From positions 868,001 through 932,000 of the forward strand of contig CP075368.1 of NCBI GenBank assembly GCA_019454185.1: a stretch of DNA of 64,000 nt, read 5' to 3'. Under the pieces are notes generated by a model. The model worked only from the letters and a program-made list of their open reading frames with translations. It searched no databases and was not told the DNA's origin. Shown in pieces: positions 47,101 to 55,288 of the stretch (the first letter of the stretch is position 1; each line of letters opens with the position of its first letter). The DNA comes from Phycisphaeraceae bacterium (GTDB lineage: Bacteria > Planctomycetota > Phycisphaerae > Phycisphaerales > UBA1924). Position numbers and translations under genes: made by a program.

Positions 47101-47195
47101 TCCTGCGAAAGTACGGCTATCCGCCGGATAAGCAGGAACAGGCGACGCTAACTGTGTTGGAGCAGGCCGAGTTGCTTTGCTCTGAAGTCGCCTAG
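44112..47195 (+). CDS. hsdR: Type I restriction subunit HsdR
   Basis: 1027 residues, normal for HsdR. N-terminal PD-(D/E)xK nuclease: [20 protein letters not shown], with Asp near residue 147 and the ELK pair about 18 further. SF2 translocase: Walker [17 protein letters not shown] (about 305), DEAH box (about 410, [13 protein letters not shown]), motif [13 protein letters not shown], motif [15 protein letters not shown] helical C-terminal domain binds the methylase core. It cuts DNA lacking the modification set by HsdM/HsdS. Lies 35 bases after the RT gene. Its stop overlaps that of the convergent gene at 47192. Confidence 0.95.
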   Translation: MSQTFTESVVEEAALAWLDGLGYSIVSGLAIAPGEPAGERESFDEALLEGRLREAVARLNPAVSSDALDEAIRRVMRVDAADAVSRNRAFHRMLVDGVTVEERRRDSTVGGVIVRLIDFDDPDANDWLAVNQFTVTSGGANGHNRRPDIVVFINGLPLAVLELKNAADEQATIWDAFNQLQTYKAQIPRLFAYNEALIVSDGLEARIGSLTADRERFMPWRTTDGEALAPARMSQLEVLLAGVFEKRRFLQLLRHFIVFEDEGAGKVIKKMAGYHQFHAVNRAITETVNASAEGGDRRVGVVWHTQGSGKSLTMAFYAGRVVLHPAMENPTIVVLTDRNDLDDQLHGVFSRCSELLRQPPEQALDRSDLRARLSRASGGVVFTTIQKFLPEEKGDKHPVLSDRRNIVVIADEAHRSQYDFIDGFARHMRDALPRASFIGFTGTPIEHTDKNTQAVFGEYISVYDIQRAVEDGATVPIFYESRLAKLAIKPEERPNLDPGFEEATEGEEVEKKERLKTKWAQLEAIVGSEKRIRLIAEDLVAHWERRLEDGMDGKAMIVCMSRRICVALYNEIATLRPAWHDDADDKGLLKVVMTGSASDPVEWQGHIRNKSKREELAKRFKDPKDRFKIVIVRDMWLTGFDAPCLHTMYLDKPMRGHGLMQAIARVNRVFRDKPGGLVVDYLGIAHELKQALAVYTESGGKGKAAIDQEEAVALMLAKHEACCEIFEGFDWGAWTRGRPEERLSLLPAAQERVLAEKDGKAQFLQAVKELSAAFALAVPHEEAIRIRDDVGFFQAVRAVLTKSTEGQKRSPEEIEHAIRQLVSRAVASDEVVDIFAAAGLKKPDISILSEEFLAEVRGMPHRNLAVELLRKLLAGEIKTRGRKNLVQARSFSEMLENAIKKYQNRAIEAAQVIEELIALAKDMREADNRGEQLGLTQDEVAFYDALEVNDSAVKVLGEPTLQQIARELVASVRANTSIDWTIKESARAKLRVIVKRILRKYGYPPDKQEQATLTVLEQAELLCSEVA

Positions 47196-47596
47196 ACATT
47201 GAGGGGTTGGGACGCCAGCGCCATCTCAATCGCACGCCTCACCCGCTCCGTGCTGTCGTGCGCTTCGTCCGCGCACCGGTCGAGGGCCTCACGCGCGAGC
47301 CGCAATTGCTCCTCCCACGGCGTGCCCGGCGGCGGCGGGACCTGCTTGTTGGGGTCGAGGGCGTGCAGCCGCTCGGCCTCGGCGTAGTCGCCTCGTGCCC
47401 ACGCCAGCGTCTCCTGAATGTCTCGGTACGTCTCGGGGTCCGTGTGCTCCGGCCGCACGCGCTCGATGCCGGGCGTGTACGCGACCTGGCACGCGGACAG
47501 CCGGTGCATCAGCAACCAGTCGCCTTGCCACGCTGCGTCGGCCTTCTCGCGGGCCGCCCGCTCCATCCTCGTGACCTTGGTCCTGACCGCTCGCAT
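47192..47596 (-). CDS. Small helical protein, family of three (copy 2, divergent)
   Basis: 134 residues. Related to the proteins at 34388 and 59405: [20 protein letters not shown], then [20 protein letters not shown] and [20 protein letters not shown]. The N-terminus ([20 protein letters not shown]) is different. The terminal CTAG is shared with the hsdR stop. It is more diverged than the other two copies and lacks their two partner genes. Function unknown. Confidence 0.65.
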   Translation of the reverse strand: MRAVRTKVTRMERAAREKADAAWQGDWLLMHRLSACQVAYTPGIERVRPEHTDPETYRDIQETLAWARGDYAEAERLHALDPNKQVPPPPGTPWEEQLRLAREALDRCADEAHDSTERVRRAIEMALASQPLNV

Positions 47597-47740
47597 GCCG
47601 GTACCCCTTTCGCGATGGGGGATTATCGCAGGAATCGGGAAAGAACGCCGAATATTCAGCGCCCCGGCCCGCCATCGCCGGGGATCGCAACTACGGCGGG
47701 AGCGGAGCCGCGTGATGATCTCGACACTCTGCGAACACGA

Positions 47741-48373
47741 TCAGCAGGTGGCGCGACCGGTTGGACCGCCTTCGTTCCTTGCGATCTTCGCCCGGAGATC
47801 CCATAGTCTCGCGGCCCTGTCGGTGTCCGGGTGGTTTGGTGGGTACGGAAGCGCGTCCACGTATGACGCAGCAATGTCCTCCGGCGCAGCGTTCTCGCGC
47901 GCACGCTCGAACACATCGATAACCTCTCGCGCGATCTCTGCGTCCAATGGTTTCCGCCGCGCGCGAAAGGCGCTGGCGAACTGGGCGACGCTGGTGCTTC
48001 GCTTGACATCGCGTATGGAATCCATCAGGCGTGGGAAGTCGGTCGGAAGCGTGTCATGAGCCAGCACCGGAGCGGCGTCGAACCTGAACGGCTGGTGCGA
48101 CGGGGTCCAGATGAGTTCGGACCGGTCGCTGTGTGTCTTGACCCGCACCGGCGGCGTCAGCCATACCAGCCGAATCTGTCGCCTACCGCCCTGCGCGAAC
48201 GCGATGCGGGATCCCTCAAGTTCCCCGGCGCGAGCGGGGTGCATCACGTTTGCGGCGTGGCACCTCGTACACCCGAAACTCCCGTGCTCGTAGAACGGGT
48301 CCGAGCGAGACTCGTCTTCCCGCCGCTTCCGGGGCTTGCGCAGAAGGACGATGACAACTGGCGATTCGTTCAT
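47741..48373 (-). CDS. Partner of the Nmad3-like protein, uncharacterised
   Basis: 210 residues. Starts MNESPVVIVLLRKPRKRRED and has GSFGCTRCHAANVMHP, a CxxC-His segment, then LEGSRIAFAQGGRRQIRLVW. The C-terminal third is helical. The start overlaps the stop of the Nmad3-like gene (ATGA), so the two are coupled. I recall this protein type as a common neighbour of Nmad3 genes but know no assigned activity; the Cys/His cluster may bind metal. Confidence 0.65.
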   Translation of the reverse strand: MNESPVVIVLLRKPRKRREDESRSDPFYEHGSFGCTRCHAANVMHPARAGELEGSRIAFAQGGRRQIRLVWLTPPVRVKTHSDRSELIWTPSHQPFRFDAAPVLAHDTLPTDFPRLMDSIRDVKRSTSVAQFASAFRARRKPLDAEIAREVIDVFERARENAAPEDIAASYVDALPYPPNHPDTDRAARLWDLRAKIARNEGGPTGRATC

Positions 48374-49137
48374 GATCCGAAGTTGCTCCTGACCAGCGCC
48401 ACGTCTTGGCGTGCCCACCACGACGAAAAGGCCTCCGCATTACCGATCAGCGGCGGCGCTCCGCTCATGTTGAGCCATGAACTCCGACGCGGCGAGCCGT
48501 CGGACTTCACCAGTCCGCCCCATGCCGATTCGATCTCTGGTGTGAGGTAATAGTTCCCCCCATCACGCCTCTCGCCGATCGGTACACACCGAAGGCAGCG
48601 TCCGGAGCATCCGACTCTCGCGCGAACGACAATGTCTCGCGGGAACACAGGGTCCTTCCTCGTGTGGGCGTTCTCGTACCGACGGGATGACTCGACCGCT
48701 GGCGCGAACAGCACCTCATCCACAACGAACTGGCCGATCATCGCATACACGAGGTGGTCCGCTTGTCGGATCGATCGCAGCGATGCATAGAACACGAGCA
48801 GGTCCCCGGGGCTGAGATGCTTGAGGTCCCGGCCCCGAGCGTCGCCAATGTCGCCGTACGTCAGGTGCTCGAAGTCCGGGTCCAGGTGCATGATCTGGCC
48901 ACGCTTCGCGGCGATCCGTTTCTGCCACCGAGCGGTCAGCGAGCCGCGGCTGTCGAGGAACCGGGACAGCGGATCGAGCGCTTCGTCGAACCGCCGGTCG
49001 CATCCATAGAGGAACGTGCTGGTGTACTCGGGAATGGGCACGTAGACGTACTCAAGCGTCTCCGGGTCCACAGGGGCTCTCCAGTTGCCGCCGCCGTCTG
49101 TGCTGTCCGCGCCCACACGAATCAAGATTGCCTTCAT
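48370..49137 (-). CDS. Nmad3-like (nucleotide-modification-associated) protein
   Basis: 255 residues. The start KAILIRVGADSTDGGGNWRA, then YVYVPIPE and a HLTYGDIGDARGRDL segment followed by SPGDLLVFYASLR, fits nucleotide modification associated domain 3, a predicted member of hypermodified-base or defence pathways. Four cysteines lie near residues 183-190 (VGCSGRCLRCVP). ATG 49137 follows GGGAG. Coupled to the gene at 47741. Family assignment is from memory of the N-terminal pattern; a profile search would settle it. Confidence 0.65.
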   Translation of the reverse strand: MKAILIRVGADSTDGGGNWRAPVDPETLEYVYVPIPEYTSTFLYGCDRRFDEALDPLSRFLDSRGSLTARWQKRIAAKRGQIMHLDPDFEHLTYGDIGDARGRDLKHLSPGDLLVFYASLRSIRQADHLVYAMIGQFVVDEVLFAPAVESSRRYENAHTRKDPVFPRDIVVRARVGCSGRCLRCVPIGERRDGGNYYLTPEIESAWGGLVKSDGSPRRSSWLNMSGAPPLIGNAEAFSSWWARQDVALVRSNFGS

Positions 49138-49168
49138 CAGCACTCCCTGTCTCACGACGCACTTGAGG

Positions 49169-49723
49169 CTAGGGCCGCAGACTCGTGTGCTCGCCCTCAG
49201 CACGCGGCAGAATCGTCAGGTACTCCGCCCACGGCCCGACCTCGTTCCGATACTGGTACGCCATCGCCTTTGCAATCTGGTGCGTATGCCCGAGGTCGTG
49301 GACAACCCATGTCGCCAGCAGTTGCCTGAGCGTCACCATTCCGAACGCCGGATGGGTCCCGGTCATATCGAGTCTGTCGGGCGTCAGATCCATCGCTCGA
49401 AGGTCGGCGACATTTCGATCTCGCAGCGTCGCGAACTCCCCGAGCAGGTCTTCCATCGATCGGTCCTTGCTCCACTCGTACATCGCGTACCGGTCGAACG
49501 GCTTGAATGGCGTCCCTTCGCCCCGCTCCAGAACCACCCGTGCTCGAACCATCCAGTCGTGCCGCTCGCCCTCGATCAAATGTCCGACCACATCAAACGG
49601 GCTGAAGGTCGCATCTCCGTAGTTGCTCAGTGTCCAGAAGTTGCTCATGCCATGAAGCATCTCCCGCAGCACACGCGGCGTTCGCTCCAGCACTTCAAGG
49701 GACCGCTTGATCTCGAACGCCAT
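49169..49723 (-). CDS. DinB-superfamily protein
   Basis: 184 residues. Four-helix-bundle DinB fold with the three-His metal triad spread over FDVVGHLIEGERHDWMVR and VVHDLGHTHQIAKAM. Related proteins include thiol transferases and uncharacterised damage-induced proteins. ATG 49723 is taken from the GGAGGTG five bases upstream. It sits 31 bases from the start of the Nmad3-like gene on the same strand, so it might be read together with it. Confidence 0.85.
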   Translation of the reverse strand: MAFEIKRSLEVLERTPRVLREMLHGMSNFWTLSNYGDATFSPFDVVGHLIEGERHDWMVRARVVLERGEGTPFKPFDRYAMYEWSKDRSMEDLLGEFATLRDRNVADLRAMDLTPDRLDMTGTHPAFGMVTLRQLLATWVVHDLGHTHQIAKAMAYQYRNEVGPWAEYLTILPRAEGEHTSLRP

Positions 49724-49916
49724 CCGGCACCTCCGCAATGAGCGTAGCCGACACAGCCGCCCGCCTGCAGTACTGTTGCAGGAGCGCGATCATCAATACG
49801 CCCACACCCTCCACCTCATCACCTCGCCCCCATCCTCGCTTGCACATGGTTGAGGCAGCGGTTCGTGGTCAGGATCCACCCCTACCCGATCTCGCTGATG
49901 ATCCCGCGGCACTCCC

Positions 49917-50609
49917 TCACCCAAACAGCCCCTCCGCACGCGGCGGCTCGACCGGCTCGATCAGCGACGCGTCGTCGTTCCTCGGGCTGTTCACGCGCGT
50001 CGAGACGGGCCGCGCCAGCATGAGTTCAGCCGGGTACGGGCGGACAAGGGCCGACGCGTCCTCGCGCTCGGGATCGAGCCACGCGTCGTGGTCGCTCGCG
50101 TCGAGCACCAGCGGCATGCGATCATGGAACCTCGCCATCATCTCGTTGGGCGCGGTGGTGACGATCGTGTAGGTCTCGATGGTCTGGCCCTCGGGCGAAG
50201 TCCAAGACTCCCACAGCCCGCCGAACACCAGCGGCCCGTCATCCGAGGCCGTGATGTAGGAGGGCTGCTTCTTCGTGCCGCCCGAGACCTTGTCCCACTC
50301 GTAGAACCCGCTGGCGGGAACCAGGCAGCGACGGCGCTTGAACGCCGCGCGGAACGCTGGCTTCGTCGCGAGCGTCTCGCCCCGCGCGTTGATCATGCTG
50401 CTGCCGATCGCCGGATCCTTGGCCCACGACGGCACCAGCCCCCACCGGAGCATCTCCAGCGATCGCGTGCCGCCGCGCTGACGCACCACGGGGGCCATCT
50501 GCGTCGGCGCGATGTTGTACCGGAGAGGAAGATCGATCGGATCGCTCGACAGCCGCAGCAACTGGTGGACCTGCGACCATGTCACGAGATGCGTGTAGCG
50601 GCCGCACAT
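49917..50609 (-). CDS. SRAP-domain protein (HMCES/YedK type)
   Basis: 230 residues starting MCGRYT, where Cys2 is the catalytic residue that crosslinks abasic sites in single-stranded DNA after Met removal. Further signatures: YNIAPTQMAPVVR, LRWGLVPSWAKDP, INARGETLATKPAFRAAF, CLVPASGFYEWDK, and PNEMMARFHDRMPLVL containing the active-site His. The frame is open upstream, but family logic fixes the start at 50609. Last gene of a three-gene minus-strand operon. Confidence 0.93.
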   Translation of the reverse strand: MCGRYTHLVTWSQVHQLLRLSSDPIDLPLRYNIAPTQMAPVVRQRGGTRSLEMLRWGLVPSWAKDPAIGSSMINARGETLATKPAFRAAFKRRRCLVPASGFYEWDKVSGGTKKQPSYITASDDGPLVFGGLWESWTSPEGQTIETYTIVTTAPNEMMARFHDRMPLVLDASDHDAWLDPEREDASALVRPYPAELMLARPVSTRVNSPRNDDASLIEPVEPPRAEGLFG

Positions 50610-50632
50610 GCACGAGAAGGGTAGTCGAACGA

Positions 50633-50917
50633 TCACACGTCGCCGGGGAACGTCTGGCGATGCGCGCGGAGCGCGGATGGGTCGCACGCCGCGCGATGCA
50701 GCCCGCGCAGCACGGGCTCGATGTCCACCCCGTCAACCTCGTCCACCCACGCGAAGTTGGCGATGACGAGTCCTTGCTCATGGAGGTGGAGCACGCGCCC
50801 GTCGGTCGGGGCGTCGGCAGCAGCCATGATCTGGGCGACGAAGCGCGGATGGTGCCGGTGGATCACGTACGGCCGACCCGTGGTCGTCTCGCCGAAGATG
50901 AACTGCTCACTCAGCAC
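50633..50917 (-). CDS. Uncharacterised 94-residue protein in the SRAP operon
   Basis: GTG start at 50917 inside the end of the DUF1508-type gene; stop 24 bases before the SRAP start. Contains GETTTGRPYVIHRHHPRFVA and VIANFAWVDEVDGVDIEPVL, a small alpha/beta protein of unknown family. Tight packing supports it being real. Probably SOS- or damage-associated by position only. Confidence 0.6.
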   Translation of the reverse strand: MLSEQFIFGETTTGRPYVIHRHHPRFVAQIMAAADAPTDGRVLHLHEQGLVIANFAWVDEVDGVDIEPVLRGLHRAACDPSALRAHRQTFPGDV

Positions 50918-51167
50918 GCGGCGTCCCTCGCATGTCGAACGAGCCCAGGAAGGCAGCGCGGGAAGCGTCCGGCCTGTCGAACCGGGCCACAGGCGCGAGG
51001 CGTCGGATGAGATCGACCGCGTCCTCGCAGTCGGCACGCGACTCGTACTCCATTCCCGAGCGAGCCAGCACGCGGCCGCTGCCGGTGATAAGGCACCATC
51101 CCCATTCCCCGTACTCGTTGGGACCAACCACAAAGGCGGGAGTTGACGCATCCATGCGTGTGGACAT
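50907..51167 (-). CDS. DUF1508 (YegP-like) protein
   Basis: 86 residues with one YegP repeat: FVVGPNEYGEWGWCLITGSG, VLARSGMEYESRADCEDAVD. Such proteins are small beta-alpha domains of unknown function, often with damage-response genes. The start at 51167 lies 7 bases after the -10 box, so the message is probably leaderless. First gene of the operon ending in the SRAP gene. Confidence 0.75.
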   Translation of the reverse strand: MSTRMDASTPAFVVGPNEYGEWGWCLITGSGRVLARSGMEYESRADCEDAVDLIRRLAPVARFDRPDASRAAFLGSFDMRGTPRAE

Positions 51168-51173
51168 GCGGGG

Positions 51174-51201
51174 AGTGTACGGTATGCGATCGGTGTGTCA
51201 A
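51174..51201 (-). promoter_or_regulatory. Promoter of the DUF1508-SRAP operon
   Basis: On the minus strand: TTGACA (51201-51196), 16-bp spacer, TACACT (51179-51174), then only six bases to the ATG at 51167. No ribosome site fits in between, hence a leaderless start. No LexA-type box was recognised. Confidence 0.6.
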
Positions 51202-51275
51202 TAGGATTTTGATAGGTGTAGAGAGCGATGCATCTATCTCGTGTTCAGTGCTGGAGTTGGGCGCTTCCGATTGTC

Positions 51276-52103
51276 TCAGGATGATGCACGCCACGAGCGC
51301 TCGCGAATGGCGTTCACGACCGCCGTCGGCTGGACGTGGTCGAGGTAGCGGATGGTGGTCAGCAGCGATCGGTGCCCGAGTTGGCGGGAGATGATCCCGA
51401 CATCGACGCCCTCGGATCTGAGTTGGGCCGCATGAGTATGCCGTAGGCCGTGGGCGTGGACGCGCTTGGCGATCCCGGCCTGGCGGCCCAGCCGCTTCAT
51501 CAGTCGCCGCACGTACCCGGTCGTCAGCGGCGTGCCGTACGCGGTGCAGAGCAGCGGCGCGGCCGCGAGGGGATCCGCAACCCGCGCGAGCGGGGGGTTC
51601 GCCCGTGCCGCGACCCGCCCCCCCACACGTTGGCCCCTGCCGCGTTCGGCGAGCCAGGCGGCCACGACGGCCGCCGCGCCGGGGTCGAGGCCCACGGCCC
51701 GGTACCGGTCGCCCTTGCCGTGAAGGACCCGGACGATCCCGTTCGTCAGGTCCACGTCCTTGGGCTGGAGCGCGAGCGCCTCGGAGACCCGGAGCCCGGC
51801 CCGGTACATCAGCGTGATCAGCGCCCGGTTACGGAGGGCGACGGCGGTGTACCGGCCGCAGGCGTCGAGCAGGGCCCGGACCTCCTCGTCGGTCAGCACC
51901 TCCGGGGGCAGGCGGCGCTTGGGCTTGGAGCGCGGCCCGCGACCGGCACCCGCTGCGGCCAAGGTTTCCCCCGGTCGCGCTGATCGTCCCTTTGCGACGC
52001 GTGCGACCGGTGCGACTGGTCTCGCCCCTACTTGTTCCACGTGCCCTCCCGTCAGCTGATCCCTCCGACGCGCCGTGGCGTCCTGTGTCTGGCGTCCTCG
52101 CAT
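51276..52103 (-). CDS. Tyrosine recombinase (XerC/D-like), compact
   Basis: 275 residues. Catalytic residues: Arg in YRAGLRVSEALAL, Lys in VLHGKGDRYR, HxxR in HAHGLRHTHAAQL, His in QLGHRSLLTTIRY, and the Tyr nucleophile in that last motif (RYLDH). The catalytic domain starts at about residue 65 (LPPEVLTDEEVRALLDACGR). The N-terminal 60 residues are Arg/Ala/Pro-rich and lack a core-binding SAM-like domain. The leader repeat lies across and upstream of the start. A relic of the same leader is cut by IS630 copy B at 25.7-27.1 kb. Confidence 0.85.
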   Translation of the reverse strand: MRGRQTQDATARRRDQLTGGHVEQVGARPVAPVARVAKGRSARPGETLAAAGAGRGPRSKPKRRLPPEVLTDEEVRALLDACGRYTAVALRNRALITLMYRAGLRVSEALALQPKDVDLTNGIVRVLHGKGDRYRAVGLDPGAAAVVAAWLAERGRGQRVGGRVAARANPPLARVADPLAAAPLLCTAYGTPLTTGYVRRLMKRLGRQAGIAKRVHAHGLRHTHAAQLRSEGVDVGIISRQLGHRSLLTTIRYLDHVQPTAVVNAIRERSWRASS

Positions 52104-52210
52104 GCCCTTACTCCCGCTGGGGTTACCGCTGGGGAGGCCGTTTGCGGGAGCATCCCGCGGCTACGCTCCGGCGACCAAAGCGGTACCGGAAGATGGAGGG
52201 GCGAGCAGGC
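52088..52210. repeat. Integrase-leader repeat (copy 2; partner 26966-27090)
   Basis: Closely matches 26966-27090, including the GCGGGAGCATCCCGC hairpin. Lies immediately upstream of, and slightly into, the recombinase gene. Confidence 0.75.
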
Positions 52211-52386
52211 CGTCGAGGCAAGGCGGCCCGTGGTTATGACAGAATGGGCCAAGAAGGGACGCGAGCGTGTGAAATATCACTTATCCCATTATTTTGGGTG
52301 GCGGATCGCCTGAAACGTGGCACACTCGTCGTATGTAGTGGCGAAGGGTCAGGACCTGCTTGGGCGGCTGCTGTGTGACGCTCGGT

Positions 52387-52401
52387 CCTTACCCCGTAAG
52401 G
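52387..52401 (+). other. Small hairpin CCTTAC-CCC-GTAAGG before the surface cluster
   Basis: Perfect 6-bp stem with a 3-base loop, 33 bases before the ATG at 52434. Could influence the 5' leader of the cluster mRNA; no homology known. Confidence 0.35.
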
Positions 52402-52433
52402 CGAAATGCTCGCCGTGCCAGGAGGAAGTGTTC

Positions 52434-53042
52434 ATGCCAGAGACGTTCGGAACCGCACAGCGCCCGTGGTCCAACCAGGGGTACACCGACAACATCAGTT
52501 CGTTGCTCGGCGCTAGTGACTACTCCTATCAGGCGGCGCGGCCCGTCACAAACACCAGCACCGGTCTCTTCGTTGTCGGCTCAACGGCAGCGCCGCTGGC
52601 GGTCTCGAACTCGCTTGCGCTCGCGTTCTACGGCACGCCTCGGACCGACGGCGACAAGCCGAGAGAAGTGCTCGCTCGCATCTGGGCGTTCTCGGAAGCC
52701 GCGCATCAGGCCAATCCTCCCGAGGCGTGGCTCGGCGTCCTCTTGGCAGACATCACCATCAAGTTCGGTGGCACACAGATCCCGCACACCAGCAACGTCT
52801 TCCCCGGCGGCCTTGAATCCAATCCCTACCGATTCGCCCGCGACATCATCGTGACTACCGACCGCTCACTCACGCCACCTGCCTGCCGCGTGGCGGGGCA
52901 GGACGCCGTGTCTGGCATGTGCATGCTCCTCTTCGATTCCATCGGCTCGGGCTCGCTTGGCATTCAGATGACGCGCCGGCTCGGTAACGGTGCCGACGAC
53001 TACGGCATGCTCAACTGCGGCGTGTCGGCCCGGGCTTTGTAA
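52434..53042 (+). CDS. Cluster protein, about 200-residue family (paralogue 1)
   Basis: 202 residues. AGGAGG 10 bases upstream of ATG 52434 fixes the start. Distantly homologous to the next gene: both have an ARIW(A/G)xS(E/Q)A segment in the centre, a conserved asparagine-rich step (HTSNVFPGGLESNPYRFA here) leading into IIVTTDRSL, and a terminal LFDSIGSGSLGIQMTRRL strand region. Beta-rich, no signal peptide or TM. Family unknown. First gene of a plus-strand run to 58854. Confidence 0.65.
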   Translation: MPETFGTAQRPWSNQGYTDNISSLLGASDYSYQAARPVTNTSTGLFVVGSTAAPLAVSNSLALAFYGTPRTDGDKPREVLARIWAFSEAAHQANPPEAWLGVLLADITIKFGGTQIPHTSNVFPGGLESNPYRFARDIIVTTDRSLTPPACRVAGQDAVSGMCMLLFDSIGSGSLGIQMTRRLGNGADDYGMLNCGVSARAL

Positions 53043-53070
53043 ATGGACCATGGGGCAAGGAGCACCAACG

Positions 53071-53700
53071 ATGACGACACTCACACCTGGAACGATGCAG
53101 CGAGCGTGGCGGCGGTACGCGCCTATCGCGGGGACGCTCCCGGCAATGCCATCGGTCGGTGCTTACGCCTACAGGGCCTCATTGCCAGTTGGCGACCCTG
53201 CATTCTCTGGGAATTACGTCTTCCAACTCGACCACGACACAACGCCCGGCGAGCCCGTGGGAGACATGTCCTGCTCGCTTGCCTTCTTCTTCGTGAAGAA
53301 CGCGACCCCACTCCCGACGGCCATTGCCAGAATCTGGGGGATGTCACAGGCGACTGCCGGACCCGAGAACGAAACGCCCTATCTGGGTGTGTACCTCGGC
53401 GAGGTTGAGTTCACGATCGGAGCCACCCACGGCATCCCCTTCGTCTCGAACCCGCCCAAGAACGTCTTCGCGGAGAACTGGTTCATGGCCTCTCAGATCA
53501 GGGTGACGGACGACCGGGGTCTGAAGCCACCGGGACTGGCTGTCATGGGCTCGGATCGCTCCTTGGCCTCCGCTACCTCGGCATGTGTCCCGTCGGTCGT
53601 GTTCGATGCGATGGGATTCAGGAGGATCGCTGTGTCGTTGCGTTGGACAGCATCCTCTGCCGCGAGCAACGGGCTGGGGTTCTTCTGGAGATCAGCGTAG
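53071..53700 (+). CDS. Cluster protein, about 200-residue family (paralogue 2)
   Basis: 209 residues, 28 bases after paralogue 1, with CAAGGAG before the ATG. Shared pattern with paralogue 1: LAFFFVKNATPLPTAIARIW, VSNPPKNVFAENWFMASQIR, VTDDRG, VVFDAMGFRRIAVSLRW. Ends FFWRSA. Its 3' third is duplicated at 8155-8432. No signal peptide. The tandem paralogues suggest subunits of one structure; the kind is unknown. Confidence 0.65.
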   Translation: MTTLTPGTMQRAWRRYAPIAGTLPAMPSVGAYAYRASLPVGDPAFSGNYVFQLDHDTTPGEPVGDMSCSLAFFFVKNATPLPTAIARIWGMSQATAGPENETPYLGVYLGEVEFTIGATHGIPFVSNPPKNVFAENWFMASQIRVTDDRGLKPPGLAVMGSDRSLASATSACVPSVVFDAMGFRRIAVSLRWTASSAASNGLGFFWRSA

Positions 53701-53780
53701 GGAATTGGACGAACTGAATGTCGGCATGATGCGAATCGAAGGATGCACGGGCCGGACTGAGTAGAAGAGGGGATCAAACA

Positions 53781-54467
53781 ATGAACCGCAAATCAGCACT
53801 CGCACGTATCGCCACATTCGGATGCGCAATAGCGATCGGAGGGAACGCCATGGCCGGACTCGTCGTCTATCGCTACGCGGACCACTTTGAGGACGACCTG
53901 ATCGTCAACCATAACGACATCTTCATTGCAGGGTTCACGCCCGCGCTCACGACAGCACCGACGGACACGATCCTGCACAACTCGCTTCGGTTCGCGTTTG
54001 AGCCATCTGGAGGGAACATCACAGCTCTTATCTCCGGCAACGATCTGCCTCTATTCCCTCCGGAGCCATTTCTCACGCTGTCGCTGTGTATCGACGGAGG
54101 GCTCAATCAGCTTGGTACAACGATGGATTCAAGCCGAGAGTGGGCAACTCCTAACTTTGATCTGGACAATGGGGTTGTAAGCCCCGCAGTGCTCATTGGG
54201 TTCAATAGTAGTGGACAGATCGATATTTCTGCGATACCGGACTGTGGCTACGCGTATATCGGTTACGCTACGTCCGATCTCGGTATGTTTGGGTACATGC
54301 AGATCCAGCGTCTCTCCCTCTATGAGTGGCGATTGATTGGATACGCCTATGACGATTCTGGCGCACCGATCGTCGTTCAGAACATCGTGCCATCCGGCAG
54401 CACGCTTGCGATTCTCGGAGCTGGCGTAGGAGTCAGTGGGCGCAAGCGGCGGTCGGCATGTGTGTGA
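53781..54467 (+). CDS. Exported PEP-CTERM-like protein, intact
   Basis: 228 residues. Signal peptide SALARIATFGCAIAIGGNAMA. Beta-rich body with HNDIFIAGFTPALTTAPTDT and IPDCGYAYIGYATSDLGMFG; tail SGSTLAILGAGVGVSG plus RKRRSACV resembles PEP-CTERM. Homologous to the next gene over its whole length and nearly identical to the frameshifted copy at 7392. GAGGGG lies upstream of the ATG. Likely surface-sorted; role unknown. Confidence 0.78.
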   Translation: MNRKSALARIATFGCAIAIGGNAMAGLVVYRYADHFEDDLIVNHNDIFIAGFTPALTTAPTDTILHNSLRFAFEPSGGNITALISGNDLPLFPPEPFLTLSLCIDGGLNQLGTTMDSSREWATPNFDLDNGVVSPAVLIGFNSSGQIDISAIPDCGYAYIGYATSDLGMFGYMQIQRLSLYEWRLIGYAYDDSGAPIVVQNIVPSGSTLAILGAGVGVSGRKRRSACV

Positions 54468-54576
54468 GAGACGCGACGCCAGGCCCCTGGCGCTCATACC
54501 GAGTACCCGGGGCCAGCCGCCGCGGAGTGTCGATGGAGTTGGAGAAATGCGGAACACTTGGAGCAGGAGAACGCGC

Positions 54577-55260
54577 ATGAGTCACGCACAAACACTCGCA
54601 CGCATCGCCGCGATCGGCTGCACGGTCGCGCTGGGAGGAGACGCCATGGCCGGTATCGTGACAGTCACACTCAGCCACGAGTTGATCGTGACGAACAATG
54701 ACATGGTGATCGCGCTGTTCGAGCCAGCATTGACAACGGCTCCATACCCTGCTGGCCCGATACTGCGGAACTCGCTCAAACTTGGATTTGTTACACTGCC
54801 CTTTAGCGGAACACTTGAGGCAGGTATTTCAGGTAATGCGCTTCCTCAATTTCCGCCATTCCCATATCAGACGCCGGCTCTTGTTGTTGACGGTGGACTG
54901 AACCAGCTCAATACGGAAATCAATTCAATGCGCGTCTGGGACACACCGGTGTACTCTTCCAGCACCGGCGATCTCAGGCCAGCAAGTATCAGCCAGACGG
55001 GTGACGATGGTGACTTCGATATCAGGCCCATTCCCGATGGTGGAAGTGTGTATATCGGGTATGCGAAGTCCGATTTCAGCATGTTTGGATTCATGCAGAT
55101 TCAGCGAGTCACACTCACGCAGTGGCGGCTTATTGGATACGAGTATAACGACTCAGGCGTGCCGGTACTTGTACGGAACCTGATACCATCATCCCCGACT
55201 GTTGTCGCTCTTGGGATGGGCGCGGCGGCTGCTGCGAACCGCAAGAGGCGATCTCTCTAG
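54577..55260 (+). CDS. Exported PEP-CTERM-like protein, paralogue
   Basis: 227 residues with signal peptide (HAQTLARIAAIGCTVALGG, AMA cleavage) and tail SSPTVVALGMGAAAAANRKR. The body repeats the plan of the preceding gene (LIVTNNDMVIALFEPALTTA, IRPIPDGGSVYIGYAKSDFS, MFGFMQIQRVTLTQWRLIGY). Identical to the gene at 6606 over its first 32 residues, then diverged. ATG 54577 follows CAGGAGAAC. Confidence 0.75.
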   Translation: MSHAQTLARIAAIGCTVALGGDAMAGIVTVTLSHELIVTNNDMVIALFEPALTTAPYPAGPILRNSLKLGFVTLPFSGTLEAGISGNALPQFPPFPYQTPALVVDGGLNQLNTEINSMRVWDTPVYSSSTGDLRPASISQTGDDGDFDIRPIPDGGSVYIGYAKSDFSMFGFMQIQRVTLTQWRLIGYEYNDSGVPVLVRNLIPSSPTVVALGMGAAAAANRKRRSL

Positions 55261-55288
55261 CACTGTGATCCCGAAACGAGTTTGTGTC

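Noticed and set aside
52030..52045. TTGTTCCACGTGC, with similar TGTTCCAC strings at 25683 and 60741, resembling half of a ParB parS site
   Set aside because: Only one half of the palindrome is present in each case and there is no ParA/ParB gene nearby; the first two are part of the integrase-leader repeat.
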